From NCBI RefSeq assembly GCF_042665095.1, contig NZ_JBHTBV010000005.1: a DNA stretch of 64,000 bases; one strand, given 5' to 3'. Shown piece by piece: positions 34,587-43,463 of this stretch. This DNA is from Gordonibacter pamelaeae (GTDB taxonomy: Bacteria; Actinomycetota; Coriobacteriia; Coriobacteriales; Eggerthellaceae). The notes under the pieces were generated by a model. That model was not told the DNA's origin. It saw nothing but the letters and a program-made list of their open reading frames with translations, and ran no database searches. Every line of letters begins with the position of its first letter. Position 1 is the first letter of the stretch. The translations under genes were made by a program, and so were the position numbers.

Positions 34587-35267
34587 CTAGAGCAGATGCG
34601 ACTGCTCCACCGCAGGCTGCGAGGCGGCAGGGGCCTCTTCCGCAGGCTGCGCGGGAGTCGCGGGGCTGTCGACCTGCGCGGCAGGCGCCGCCGCCTTCTC
34701 CGCGTCGCTTGCGCGCAGCAGCTCGCCGAGCGTGGCGAAGTCGTTCTCCAGGGCCTCGCGCTTCGAGCCGTCGTAGATGGCGGCAGCGGGGTGGAAGATG
34801 GGGAACACCTTGAACTTGCCCGCGCGTTGCAGCGTGCCGTGCAGGCGCGTGATGCCGATCTCCGTCTTCAGTATGAACTTCGTGGAGAAGTTGCCCAAGG
34901 TGACGATGAACTCGGGGTCGATGGTGCGCGTCTGCTCGCGCAGGTACGGGGTGCAGAGCTCGATCTCCTCCGGGCGCGGGTCGCGGTTCCCGGGAGGCCG
35001 GCACTTCAGCACGTTCGCGATGAACACGTGCTCGCGCGCCAGGCCCGCGATGGCCAGAAGCTCGTTGAGGTACTGCCCGGCCTTGCCCACGAAGGGCTCG
35101 CCCTGCAGATCCTCGTTCTTGCCCGGCGCCTCGCCCACGATGAGCACGCGCGCCGAGGGGTTCCCCACCCCGAACACCGTCTGCGTGCGGCCGTCGGCCA
35201 GCGGGCACTTGCGGCAGGCCTCCACCTGCGCGCGGATGTCCTCCAGCGGAATGTGCGGCTTGGGCAT
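34587..35267 (-). CDS. Type-4 (iron-sulfur) uracil-DNA glycosylase
   Basis: A 226-residue DNA repair enzyme that removes uracil. The glycosylase motifs are GEAPGKNEDLQGEPFVGKAG and FHPAA. Cysteines in CRKCPLAD, KCRPPGNRDP and IELCTPYL are the usual [4Fe-4S] ligands of family 4. About 40 residues of Ala/Pro/Glu-rich tail follow the domain (after LLRASDAEK) and are probably unstructured. It starts 36 bp after the alr stop and probably shares its transcript. Confidence 0.94.
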   Translation of the reverse strand: MPKPHIPLEDIRAQVEACRKCPLADGRTQTVFGVGNPSARVLIVGEAPGKNEDLQGEPFVGKAGQYLNELLAIAGLAREHVFIANVLKCRPPGNRDPRPEEIELCTPYLREQTRTIDPEFIVTLGNFSTKFILKTEIGITRLHGTLQRAGKFKVFPIFHPAAAIYDGSKREALENDFATLGELLRASDAEKAAAPAAQVDSPATPAQPAEEAPAASQPAVEQSHLL

Positions 35268-35303
35268 GCGAATCCCCCTTCTCCCTGCTCTCTGCGCGAG
35301 AGC

Positions 35304-36692
35304 CTACACGTACACTCTGGGCATGCGCTGCGCGAACCCGATGGACAGCTCGTAGTGGATCGTGCCCAGCGTGTTCGCCATGTCGTCGAGCGTGACCACC
35401 GAGTCGCCCTGGCGTCCCACCAGCACCACCTCGTCGCCGATCTGCGGGTCAACGCGGCGGCGCGTGCCGTAGATGCGCATGTCCACCTCGAACATGCACT
35501 GGTCCATGCAGATGTTGCCCACCTGGCGGAACCGCTGGCCGGACACGATGAAGTCCGTGCGGCCCGAGAGCCCCCGGCGCAGGCCGTCGGCGTAGCCCAC
35601 CGGTATGGTGCAAATCTTCACGCTGCCGGGGCTGCGGTAGTTCATGCCATAGCTCACGCCCTCGCTCATGGGAACGAGCCGTGCGTCGGTCACGCGCGCG
35701 TGCACGCTCATGACGGGCTTGAGCTCGATCATCGTGCGCGTCTCCGGGCACGGGTGCAGGCCGTAGAGCGCGATGCCGGGGCGCACCATGTCGAAGTGCA
35801 CGTCCGGGTAGCGGATGGCTGCGGCCGAGTTGGCAGCATGGATGATGCCGGGATCGACGCCGGCCACGCGCATGCCCTGGATGGCCTCCAGGAAGCGCTT
35901 CGTCTGTATATGGAAGTCCAGCGTCTCGGGCGCATCGGCCGTGGCGAAGTGGGTGAACGTGCCCACGAGGTCGAGCGCGCGGTGGAAGCTCACCTGCGAG
36001 AGGAACTCCACCACCTGGTCGTGGCGCACGCCGATGCGGTTCATGCCCGTGTTCACGGCCAGGTGGTACGGCGCGCGGATGCCGAAGGCGTCGGCCGCCT
36101 CGGCGTAGCGGATGGCGAAGTCGGGCGTGTAGACGCTCGGCATGACCTTGTAGGCCAGCAGCAGGGGGATGGCCTCGTCGGGCGGCTGCGACAGCACGAG
36201 GATGGGCGCGTTCACCAGCGCCTCGCGCAGCTCGATGGCCTCGTTGACCGTGGCCACGCCCAGGTACTCGGCGCCGGAGTTCAGCGCCGTCTTCGCGCAG
36301 CGCACCGCCCCATGCCCGTAGCCGTCGGCCTTCACCACGGCCATGACGCGCACGCCGGGTCCCACGTGGCGCTTGAGGGACGCCACGTTGTGGCGCAGGG
36401 CGTTCAGGTCGACCTCCGTCCAGGCCCAGCGGCGGTCGGTGTCGGGGATGAGGCGCAGCTTGTCGGGGTCGAAGCTCGCCGCGCCCGCGTCGGGCCGCGC
36501 GTGGTCGCGCGCGTACTGGAACGCCCCCTGCGCGCCCCGCTCGTAGCCGGCCGGGACGCCCGCGAGCGCCGCGCCGCCGCCCGTGGTGTAGCCCCCCACC
36601 GGCGTGTGCCCCACGCTGGCGCTGGCCGGCTCGAAGCCCGGCTTGCGATTCGCGAACCCGGTGAATCCGTTCGGTAGCTCTTGTGCCGTCAT
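35304..36692 (-). CDS. alr: Alanine racemase with an N-terminal extension
   Basis: A 462-residue PLP enzyme that makes D-alanine for peptidoglycan. The PLP lysine is K121 in VVKADGYGHG, and further marks are NTGMNRIGVR, HAANSAAAIRYP, RPGIALYG, GVSYGMNYRSPG and GNICMDQCMFEV. The usual fold begins at WTEVDLNALRHN, about residue 91, so there are about 88 extra residues rich in glycine (VGGYTTGGGAALAG). They do not look like a signal peptide. ATG 36692 follows gaggacgac; a later start would drop the extension, but no better ribosome binding site is evident. Confidence 0.93.
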   Translation of the reverse strand: MTAQELPNGFTGFANRKPGFEPASASVGHTPVGGYTTGGGAALAGVPAGYERGAQGAFQYARDHARPDAGAASFDPDKLRLIPDTDRRWAWTEVDLNALRHNVASLKRHVGPGVRVMAVVKADGYGHGAVRCAKTALNSGAEYLGVATVNEAIELREALVNAPILVLSQPPDEAIPLLLAYKVMPSVYTPDFAIRYAEAADAFGIRAPYHLAVNTGMNRIGVRHDQVVEFLSQVSFHRALDLVGTFTHFATADAPETLDFHIQTKRFLEAIQGMRVAGVDPGIIHAANSAAAIRYPDVHFDMVRPGIALYGLHPCPETRTMIELKPVMSVHARVTDARLVPMSEGVSYGMNYRSPGSVKICTIPVGYADGLRRGLSGRTDFIVSGQRFRQVGNICMDQCMFEVDMRIYGTRRRVDPQIGDEVVLVGRQGDSVVTLDDMANTLGTIHYELSIGFAQRMPRVYV

Positions 36693-36860
36693 GCTGCTGT
36701 CGTCCTCGCTCGATCGCCGTTCGTTTTCGCGCACCAGTATAGCACTCGCACATCGCCTGCAACCGCAGTCCACGGGCGAGCGCAGCAAGTCAGCGGATGC
36801 GCCTGGGCGCGACGCGGGCACCTCTCCGCCCCACCGGCCGTCGAGCCGCCGAAAGGCCCC

Positions 36861-38492
36861 CTACCCCTCCCGCTCGTGGAGCATGTCCAGCAGTTCCTGG
36901 CGCTTGTGGATGTCCAGCTTCGTGTAGATGTGCTTCGCGTGGGTGCGCACCGTGTTCTCGCTGATGACCAGGCGCTCGGCGATGCTCGCCATGCTGTTGC
37001 CGCGGGCGATGAGCTCCATGACCTCCGTCTCGCGCGTGGACAGGCCGAAGGCCTCCTGCATGGCACGGCACTGCTTGGACGTGCGGTCGCGGATAGTGCC
37101 GGCGTCGTCCGAGGCGCTGGGACGGTTGCGGCGCTTCGGCGCGGCCTTGGCGGGCTTGGGCTTGGGGGATTTGGCGGCCTTCGCAGAACCGGGAGCGGCG
37201 GCACGCTCGTCGGCATCGGCCGAGCCGCGACGCAAAAACTCGATGGGGTCAGCCGTCACCGTCCCCTTCGACGCCACGGCCTTGAACAGCGTGCCCGTGG
37301 ACACCAGCAGCGTGATGCCCAGCACGTAGCTGGACACCATGGCCACGAAGAACAGCCAGTCGAACCCGTCCACCGAGACGAAGTCGCTCACCCACCCCAG
37401 CAGAAAGCCCACGGCCTGCATGAGGTATACCACGGCGCCGAAGAACGCGTAGATGAACACGGGGTTGATGCCGCGGTCGCGCGAGACCTGCGCGCACTGC
37501 ATCATCATGAGCATGAGCACGAGCGAGAACACCATGTAGGTGAAGGCGGCGAACAGGTTCAAGTACCCCGCGCCCAGAAACGGAAGAAGCAAAAAGCCGG
37601 TTATGACCAGCGGGTACACCATGCGGAACACCGACGTGAGCCCCAGGCGGAAGCTCATGCGCCGCCACAGCAGCAAGAGCACGGCAGCCGACACGAACGA
37701 GCCCAGCATGGAGGCGCTGTTCACAACGAGGCTGATCTCCTGGTGCAGAAGCGCGATGCCGCGAATGACCCCGCTGGCGAACGCGAGCGACCCCACGCAC
37801 AGCGCGCTGCGCCAGTAGTCGGAAACCACCTGGCGGTAGACCTGCGGATGCTGACGCGGCACATCCTCGAACATGGGCTGGTCCATGCGCATCTCGCGCA
37901 CGGAGAGCGCGATGCAGAGGCCGCACAAGGGCACGAACACGAGCGGCACCAGAAACGCCGTGAGGGCGATGGGCACCAGGTACAGCGCGAAGTAGATGAA
38001 GGGCGCCAGCGCCGTGCCCACCACGAGACGCACGTTGCCCTGGGCGGGCGGCAGCGAGGCGAAGTAGCGCTGCCAGAGCATGAACAGGCCCGCGCACCCG
38101 ATGCCCAAGAGCACGCCGCCCGCGGCCACGAGCACGAGCACGGCCTCGAAAACGTACATGGCGCCGATGAGGCACGCCGACCCGGCGAACACGAGGATGG
38201 CGCTCAACGACACCAGCATGCGCCGCGCCCCGTGCGGGAAACGGTACGACCCCACGGCGCTTGCCACGAACGCGCCCCAGAACGCGAGCGACTGCGCAAG
38301 GAAGAAGGTGAGCGTGACTTCCGCCGTCTGGAACTCCATCGGCAGAAACGGGAACACGCCGCCCCAGATGGACGTGGCGTTCACCGTGAGAAAGCACGCG
38401 TACCCCCAACTGGACACATGCGTATGCGCGGCGCCTTCTGCCACGTGAAGTCGGCCCTCCCCTGCCTCGATCTCCTTGCCCTGCGCATCCAT
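36861..38492 (-). CDS. Membrane-bound LuxR-family regulator facing dmsA
   Basis: A 543-residue protein with about twelve hydrophobic helices (residues about 28-410), a charged Lys/Ala/Pro linker, and a C-terminal LuxR helix-turn-helix (FGLSTRETEVMELIARGNSM, ISENTVRTHAKHIYTKLDIH). This one-component membrane sensor type is abundant in Eggerthellaceae. Divergence from dmsA and a palindrome in the gap suggest that it controls the reductase operon in response to a substrate or the redox state of the membrane. The ligand is unknown. Confidence 0.9.
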   Translation of the reverse strand: MDAQGKEIEAGEGRLHVAEGAAHTHVSSWGYACFLTVNATSIWGGVFPFLPMEFQTAEVTLTFFLAQSLAFWGAFVASAVGSYRFPHGARRMLVSLSAILVFAGSACLIGAMYVFEAVLVLVAAGGVLLGIGCAGLFMLWQRYFASLPPAQGNVRLVVGTALAPFIYFALYLVPIALTAFLVPLVFVPLCGLCIALSVREMRMDQPMFEDVPRQHPQVYRQVVSDYWRSALCVGSLAFASGVIRGIALLHQEISLVVNSASMLGSFVSAAVLLLLWRRMSFRLGLTSVFRMVYPLVITGFLLLPFLGAGYLNLFAAFTYMVFSLVLMLMMMQCAQVSRDRGINPVFIYAFFGAVVYLMQAVGFLLGWVSDFVSVDGFDWLFFVAMVSSYVLGITLLVSTGTLFKAVASKGTVTADPIEFLRRGSADADERAAAPGSAKAAKSPKPKPAKAAPKRRNRPSASDDAGTIRDRTSKQCRAMQEAFGLSTRETEVMELIARGNSMASIAERLVISENTVRTHAKHIYTKLDIHKRQELLDMLHEREG

Positions 38493-38586
38493 TATAGTAC
38501 GAAGCAGCGCCGGGCAACCTGCGCACCGTGCAGGCCGCCCGGCGAATGGGGTGATACCGCACCGCTCTGAACTGGTAAAACGCTTA

Positions 38587-38607
38587 AATCACATGCAAAG
38601 TGTGATT
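38587..38607. promoter_or_regulatory. Candidate operator upstream of dmsA
   Basis: AATCACA (38587-38593) and TGTGATT (38601-38607) form a 7-7-7 inverted repeat 65 bp upstream of dmsA, between the divergent LuxR regulator and the reductase. The half-sites point inward, the reverse of the CRP/FNR order, so binding by the LuxR protein is more likely than by FNR. This is inferred from symmetry and place. Confidence 0.55.
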
Positions 38608-38671
38608 CTACTGCCCTGTTATTTCGGTAGCGTGGCCCCTGGAGGAGTTACCAAGGAGAAGGAGGGAAACC

Positions 38672-41086
38672 ATGGCAATGAACGAAGCAGCGACGCTGTC
38701 GCGCCGCACGTTCGTGAAGGGCTCGCTCGCCGGGCTCGCGCTGGCCGGGGCCGCCGGAAGCGCGCTGTACGGCTGCGCTCCCAAGAGCGAGGACGGCGCC
38801 AAGGACGGGGGCGCCGCGGCGGCTGACGAGATCGTCTACAGCCAGTGCGTCGTCAACTGCGGCGGGTCGTGCCTGCTGCGCTGGCACGTGCAGGACGGCA
38901 AGATCGTCTACGCCGAAACGGACAACGTGGGCGATGCTGCCGGGTTGCAGGCCCGTGCCTGCCTGCGCGGACGCACCATCCGCCGCTGGATCAACTCGCC
39001 CGACCGCCTCATGAAGCCCATGAAGCGCGAGGGCAAGCGCGGCGAAGGCAAGTTCAAGGAGATCAGCTGGGACGAGGCCTACCAGGGCATCGCCGATGCG
39101 CTCAAGAACACCATCGACCAGTACGGCAACGAGGCCGTGTACATGAACTACGGCAGCGGCGTTTCCTCCGCCACGAGCCGCCTGTTCCCGCGCCTTGCGA
39201 ACCTGATGGGCGGTTACCTGAAGAGCTACGCGGACTACTCCACGAACATGATGCAGTCCGGCATGCCCTACACCTACGGCGACAAGTGCAACCCCTACGA
39301 CAGCGTGTACGCCTCGTCCATGTCGGAAGCCGAGAAGTCCGATCTGGTCATCATGTTCGGCAACAGCCCAGCCGACACGCGCATGGGCGGCGCCAACATC
39401 GTCTACGACTTCGCGAAGGTGCGCGAGGCCGGTGCGAAGATCGTCAACATCGACTACCGCCTGAACGAGACGAGCTCTGGGCATCCTGACGAGTGGTTAC
39501 CCATCCGCACGGGAACCGACGCGGCCCTCGTGAACGCCATCGCCCACGAGCTGATCGCGAACGACCAGGTGGACAAGGAGTTCTTGGACAAGTACTGCGT
39601 GGGTTACGACGAGGACACCATGCCCGAGTCCGCTAAGGGCCAGAACAAGTCCTACAAGGACTACATCATGGGCACCGGCTACGACATGGTGGAGAAGACG
39701 CCGGAGTGGGCCGCCCCCATCACGCAGATCCCCGCCGATCGCATCCGCCAGCTGGCCGCCGACATCGCGGCCGCAAAGGCGCTGTTCGTCGTGCAGGGCT
39801 GGGGCCCGCAACGCCACAACAACGGCGAGAACACCTCGCGTGCCATCTGCATGCTGCCCATCCTCACGGGCATGATCGGCAAGCCCGGCACGAACACGGG
39901 CATGCGCGAGGCCGAGCCGGGCGGCATCCTGGGCAGCATGCCCAAGGGCGAGAACCCGGTGAAGACGGCTATCAACTGCTACCAGTGGCTCAACGCCGCC
40001 GACCACGGCGAGCAGATGACCGCCGCAAAGGACGGCGTGCGCGGCGCCGACAAGCTTTCGACCGGCATCAAGTTCCTCTGGAACTACGGCGGCAACTGCA
40101 TCTCCAACCAGCACTCCGACATCAACCTCGTGTACGACGTCCTGCAGGACGAGAGCAAGCTCGAGTGCATCGTTGTCATCGACACCGTCATGACCGACTC
40201 CGCCAAGTACGCCGACTACTTGCTGCCCGACGCCATGCGCGCCGAGCAGATGCACATGGCAGCCAACGGCTATGCCGAGTACTACAACGGCGTCGTGGTG
40301 GGCGGCCCGGCGCAAGATGCCCCGGGCGATGCCCAGAAAGAATACGATATCGTTTCCGGCATCGCCGACAAGCTGGGCCTGAAGGACGACTTCACCGAGG
40401 GCAAGACGCAGGAGCAGTGGATCGAGGAGATCTACAAGAAGTCCGCCGAGAAGGACGGCAACATGCCCAGCTGGGACGAGATCAAGGCCCAGGGTCATTA
40501 CAAGCGTGAGCTGGAGCCGGTCATCGGCCTGGCCGACTTCGTGGCCGACCCGGCGAAAAACCCGCTCGAGACGCCGTCGGGCAAGATCGAGATCTACGCC
40601 GAGCGCCTGGCCGAGAATGCCGCGAAGCTCGAGCTGGCCGAGGGCGACGTCGTCACCCCCATCCCCGTGTTCGACCCGGGCTACCTGGGCTACGGCAGCA
40701 CCACCGACGAATTCCCGCTGTACGCCTCTGGCTTCCACTACAAGTCCCGCACGCACTCCTCCTACGGCGGAGTGGAAGAGCTCAATCAGGCCTGCCGCCA
40801 GCAGATCTGGATCAACGATCTGGACGCTCAGGAGCGCGGCATCGGCAACGGTGATAAGTGCTCCGTGAAGAGCCCCGTGGGTGAGATGCTTATCGAGGCC
40901 AAGGTCACGCCGCGTATCATCCCCGGCACCGTAGGCATCCCGCAGGGCGCTTGGCACGACGCCGACATGGCGGGCGACCGCATCGACAAGGGCGGTTGCA
41001 TCAACACCATCACCCCCTACCATCCCTCGCCGCTCGCGAAGGGCAACGGCGTGCACTCGCTCATCGTCCAAGTAGCGAAAGCGTAA
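38672..41086 (+). CDS. dmsA: Tat-exported molybdopterin oxidoreductase, DMSO reductase-like catalytic subunit
   Basis: An 804-residue catalytic subunit. A Tat signal (LSRRTFVKGSLAG, residues 9-21) leads to LYGC with Cys35 as a possible lipoprotein cysteine. The N-terminal [4Fe-4S] motif is QCVVNCGGSCLLRW plus ACLRGRTIRRW. Later come GWGPQRHNNGENTSRA and NYGGNCISNQHSD, and the C-terminal pterin domain has SGFHYKSRTHSSYGG and VGIPQGAWHDAD. It is a member of the family that reduces DMSO, other S- or N-oxides or plant metabolites at the outer membrane face; the substrate cannot be read from sequence. The ribosome binding site is aaggagaaggaggg. dmsB follows after 15 bp. Confidence 0.9.
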   Translation: MAMNEAATLSRRTFVKGSLAGLALAGAAGSALYGCAPKSEDGAKDGGAAAADEIVYSQCVVNCGGSCLLRWHVQDGKIVYAETDNVGDAAGLQARACLRGRTIRRWINSPDRLMKPMKREGKRGEGKFKEISWDEAYQGIADALKNTIDQYGNEAVYMNYGSGVSSATSRLFPRLANLMGGYLKSYADYSTNMMQSGMPYTYGDKCNPYDSVYASSMSEAEKSDLVIMFGNSPADTRMGGANIVYDFAKVREAGAKIVNIDYRLNETSSGHPDEWLPIRTGTDAALVNAIAHELIANDQVDKEFLDKYCVGYDEDTMPESAKGQNKSYKDYIMGTGYDMVEKTPEWAAPITQIPADRIRQLAADIAAAKALFVVQGWGPQRHNNGENTSRAICMLPILTGMIGKPGTNTGMREAEPGGILGSMPKGENPVKTAINCYQWLNAADHGEQMTAAKDGVRGADKLSTGIKFLWNYGGNCISNQHSDINLVYDVLQDESKLECIVVIDTVMTDSAKYADYLLPDAMRAEQMHMAANGYAEYYNGVVVGGPAQDAPGDAQKEYDIVSGIADKLGLKDDFTEGKTQEQWIEEIYKKSAEKDGNMPSWDEIKAQGHYKRELEPVIGLADFVADPAKNPLETPSGKIEIYAERLAENAAKLELAEGDVVTPIPVFDPGYLGYGSTTDEFPLYASGFHYKSRTHSSYGGVEELNQACRQQIWINDLDAQERGIGNGDKCSVKSPVGEMLIEAKVTPRIIPGTVGIPQGAWHDADMAGDRIDKGGCINTITPYHPSPLAKGNGVHSLIVQVAKA

Positions 41087-41101
41087 AGGAGGAACGCAAC
41101 C

Positions 41102-41737
41102 ATGGCCCAGTACGGTTTCTATTTCGACAGCACGCGCTGCACGGGCTGCAAGACCTGCGAGATGGCGTGCAAGGACTACAAGGACCTGCCCGCCACCATC
41201 GCGTTCCGCAAGGTGTACGACTACGAGGGCGGCTCGTGGACCGACGCCGGCGACGGCATCTACACCACCGACACGTTCGCCTACCATGTGTCGCTGGCCT
41301 GCAACCACTGCGCCATGCCGGCGTGCATGGCCAAGTGCCCGTCGGGCGCCATCGAGAAGGACGGCAAGACCGGCCTCGTGCACATCGACCAGGAGAAGTG
41401 CACGGGCGTGGGCGCCTGCGTGACCAGCTGCCCCTACAACGTGCCCGTTCTCGACGATGCCAAGAAGGCCCAGAAGTGCGACGGCTGCGCCGACCGCGTG
41501 GCCGAGGGCCTGAACCCCATCTGCGTGGACGCCTGCCCGGTGCGCGCGCTCGAATGGGGTGACATCGAGGAGCTGCGCGCGGCCCACACCGGCACCGTGG
41601 CGGGCATCGCCCCCATGCCCTCGCCGGACGAGACCACGCCGTCCATCGCCATCAACCCCTGCCCGGCCGCCAAGGAGCCCGGCGACACCACGGGGGCGAT
41701 AGCGAACGAGAAGGAAGTCACGAACGTCCCCGCGTAA
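41102..41737 (+). CDS. dmsB: DmsB-like iron-sulfur subunit with an altered third cluster
   Basis: A 211-residue ferredoxin-like protein with four cluster motifs: CTGCKTCEMACKD, CNHCAMPACMAKCP, CTGVGACVTSCPYN and the final CDGC with CVDACP. In the third, the second cysteine is replaced by Val103 (C100-T-G-V103-G-A-C106). In E. coli DmsB, changing the matching cysteine (Cys102) yields a [3Fe-4S] cluster, so a [3Fe-4S] cluster is expected here. It carries electrons from the membrane to DmsA. The C-terminal 40 residues are Pro/Thr-rich. It lies 15 bp after dmsA with a good aaaggagg ribosome binding site. Confidence 0.92.
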   Translation: MAQYGFYFDSTRCTGCKTCEMACKDYKDLPATIAFRKVYDYEGGSWTDAGDGIYTTDTFAYHVSLACNHCAMPACMAKCPSGAIEKDGKTGLVHIDQEKCTGVGACVTSCPYNVPVLDDAKKAQKCDGCADRVAEGLNPICVDACPVRALEWGDIEELRAAHTGTVAGIAPMPSPDETTPSIAINPCPAAKEPGDTTGAIANEKEVTNVPA

Positions 41738-41750
41738 CAGCACCGTTTCC

Positions 41751-41787
41751 GCGGGGCCCGGCATCGCTTGCGGCCGCCGGGCCCCGC
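41751..41787 (+). terminator. Hairpin after dmsB
   Basis: GCGGGGCCCGGC (41751-41762) pairs exactly with 41776-41787, 14 bp after the dmsB stop. It probably reduces transcription into the second dmsB-dmsC pair. Confidence 0.65.
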
Positions 41788-41798
41788 ACCTCTCTGAA

Positions 41799-41846
41799 GA
41801 AGCGGCCGCGCCTCTCCCTCCCCGGCGCGGCCGCTTCCGGTATACT
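41799..41846 (+). promoter_or_regulatory. Second hairpin and -10 box before the second dmsB
   Basis: GAAGCGGCCGCGCC (41799-41812) pairs exactly with 41824-41837, and TATACT follows at 41841-41846, 59 bp before the second dmsB start. The pair dmsB2-dmsC therefore may have its own promoter. No clear -35 box is visible because the hairpin occupies that region. Confidence 0.5.
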
Positions 41847-41904
41847 GGGGCGGGATGCCCGCTCCAGGAGCGTGCGGGCAGGGGAGCATGGCAGAGGGCC
41901 GCTC

Positions 41905-42552
41905 ATGACGTTCGGATTCTTCTTCGACAACACGCGCTGCACCGGGTGCAAGACCTGCGAGATGGCGTGCAAGGACTACCGCGACCTCGGGGCCGAGGCC
42001 ATGTTCCGGCGCGTCATCGACTACGAGGGCGGCACGTGGGAGCGGCCCGGCGCGGCGAGCGCGGGCACCGAGGCGGGCATGGCCGTTGCCACGGGCGTGT
42101 TCGCCTACCACCTGTCGCTCGCGTGCAACCATTGCGGCGACCCCGCCTGCACGCGCGTGTGCCCCACCGGCGCCATGCACAAGGACGACCGCGGGCTCGT
42201 GTGGCCCGACGAGCGCAAGTGCATCGGCTGCGGGTACTGCACCATGGCCTGCCCCTATCACGCCCCCTTCATCGACCAGCACCTGAAGAAGAGCTCGAAG
42301 TGCGACGGCTGCCGCGCGCGGCTGGACGAGGGGCTGGGCCCCGTGTGCGTCGAGGCCTGCCCCGTGCGGGCGCTCGAATGGGGAGATCCGGCAGAGCTGG
42401 CGGCACGTCATCCGGGCGCCGTGCGCTCCATCCTGCCGCTGCCGCCGGAGGACGCCACGTGGCCGAACCTCTTCATCCTCCCCTCGCCCGCGGCCGCGCT
42501 GGCCGCCCAAGTGGGCGGGCATATTGCGAACCACCAGGAGATACAGGTATGA
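41905..42552 (+). CDS. Second DmsB-like iron-sulfur subunit
   Basis: A 215-residue four-cluster protein closely similar to the dmsB product: CTGCKTCEMACKD, CNHCGDPACTRVCP, CIGCGYCTMACPYH and CDGC plus CVEACPVRALEWG. All sixteen ligand cysteines appear to be kept, including the one that the first DmsB lacks. ATG 41905 is chosen on alignment with the first DmsB; 41872 would add eleven unrelated residues. Its stop overlaps dmsC as ATGA. It could serve a different catalytic subunit coded elsewhere or share DmsA. Confidence 0.92.
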   Translation: MTFGFFFDNTRCTGCKTCEMACKDYRDLGAEAMFRRVIDYEGGTWERPGAASAGTEAGMAVATGVFAYHLSLACNHCGDPACTRVCPTGAMHKDDRGLVWPDERKCIGCGYCTMACPYHAPFIDQHLKKSSKCDGCRARLDEGLGPVCVEACPVRALEWGDPAELAARHPGAVRSILPLPPEDATWPNLFILPSPAAALAAQVGGHIANHQEIQV

Positions 42553-43403
42553 CCAGCGGTTTCGACGAGTTCTCGCTCGCGTTGTTCACCACGCTGGCGC
42601 CGGCCGGCACCATCGCCTTCATCGCGCTCGCCCTGGCGCGCCTGCTCGAGCGCGACCATGAGGCCGCCGTGCGCATCGACCGCCTGGCCGCGCTGCCGTT
42701 CTCGGTGGTGCTCGTGGGCTTCATCGCCTCGGCCACGCACCTGGGCACGCCGGCCAACGCGCTGCACGTGTTCTCGGGTGTGGGGCGCTCGCCTCTGTCG
42801 AACGAGGTGCTGGCGGCCGTGGCCTTCCTCTTCCTGGCGGGCTCGTACTGGATGGCAGCCTTCAAGCAGCACTTCCCCGACTCCGTGGCGAAGCCGTGGC
42901 TCGTGCTGGCCTGCGCGGCCGGCGCGGCATTGGTGGCCTGCACGTCACTGGCCTACGCGGTGGACACGGTGCCCACTTGGAACACCTGGTACACGCCGGC
43001 GAACCTGTGGTTCTCGGCGTTGCTGGCGGGGCCCGTGATCGGGCTGCTGTTCCTGCACCTGGCGCGCTCCGGGCGGCTGCGGTACGGCGCCGTGCTCGTG
43101 GCGGTGAGCATCGTTGCGCTGGCGGCGGGCACGGTCGTGCTGACGCTGCACCAGCAGAGCCTCGCCGGCGTGGCGAACAACGAGCTGGCAGCCAGCGCCC
43201 TCGTGCCGGGCTACGGCACGGCCATCGCGTTCCACGCCCTCGCAGGCATCGCCGGCTGCGTGTGCGCCGCCCTGTCGCTGCGCTCCCGCCGCAGCCGCCA
43301 AGCAACCCTGGCCTTATGCGGAGCAGGAACGTTGCTGCTGCTGACCGCCGTGCTCGTCACCCGCGTGGAGTTCTACCAGCTGCATTTGACCGTGGGGTTC
43401 TAG
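42549..43403 (+). CDS. dmsC: DmsC-like membrane anchor subunit
   Basis: A 284-residue membrane protein with about eight helices and family features such as LALFTTLAPAGTIAFIALAL at the start, FIASATHLGTPANALHVFSGVGRSPLSNEV, and the C-terminal helices ending VEFYQLHLTVGF. It anchors the reductase and passes electrons from menaquinol. Its start overlaps the second dmsB by four bases (ATGA), so the two are translationally coupled. It carries no heme-binding cytochrome motif that I can see, as expected for DmsC. Confidence 0.92.
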   Translation: MTSGFDEFSLALFTTLAPAGTIAFIALALARLLERDHEAAVRIDRLAALPFSVVLVGFIASATHLGTPANALHVFSGVGRSPLSNEVLAAVAFLFLAGSYWMAAFKQHFPDSVAKPWLVLACAAGAALVACTSLAYAVDTVPTWNTWYTPANLWFSALLAGPVIGLLFLHLARSGRLRYGAVLVAVSIVALAAGTVVLTLHQQSLAGVANNELAASALVPGYGTAIAFHALAGIAGCVCAALSLRSRRSRQATLALCGAGTLLLLTAVLVTRVEFYQLHLTVGF

Positions 43404-43463
43404 GAGGAGGCGCCCCGCGGCGACAGGCCCCGGCTGCCGTCCGGCAACCAGGGCCCAAGAACC

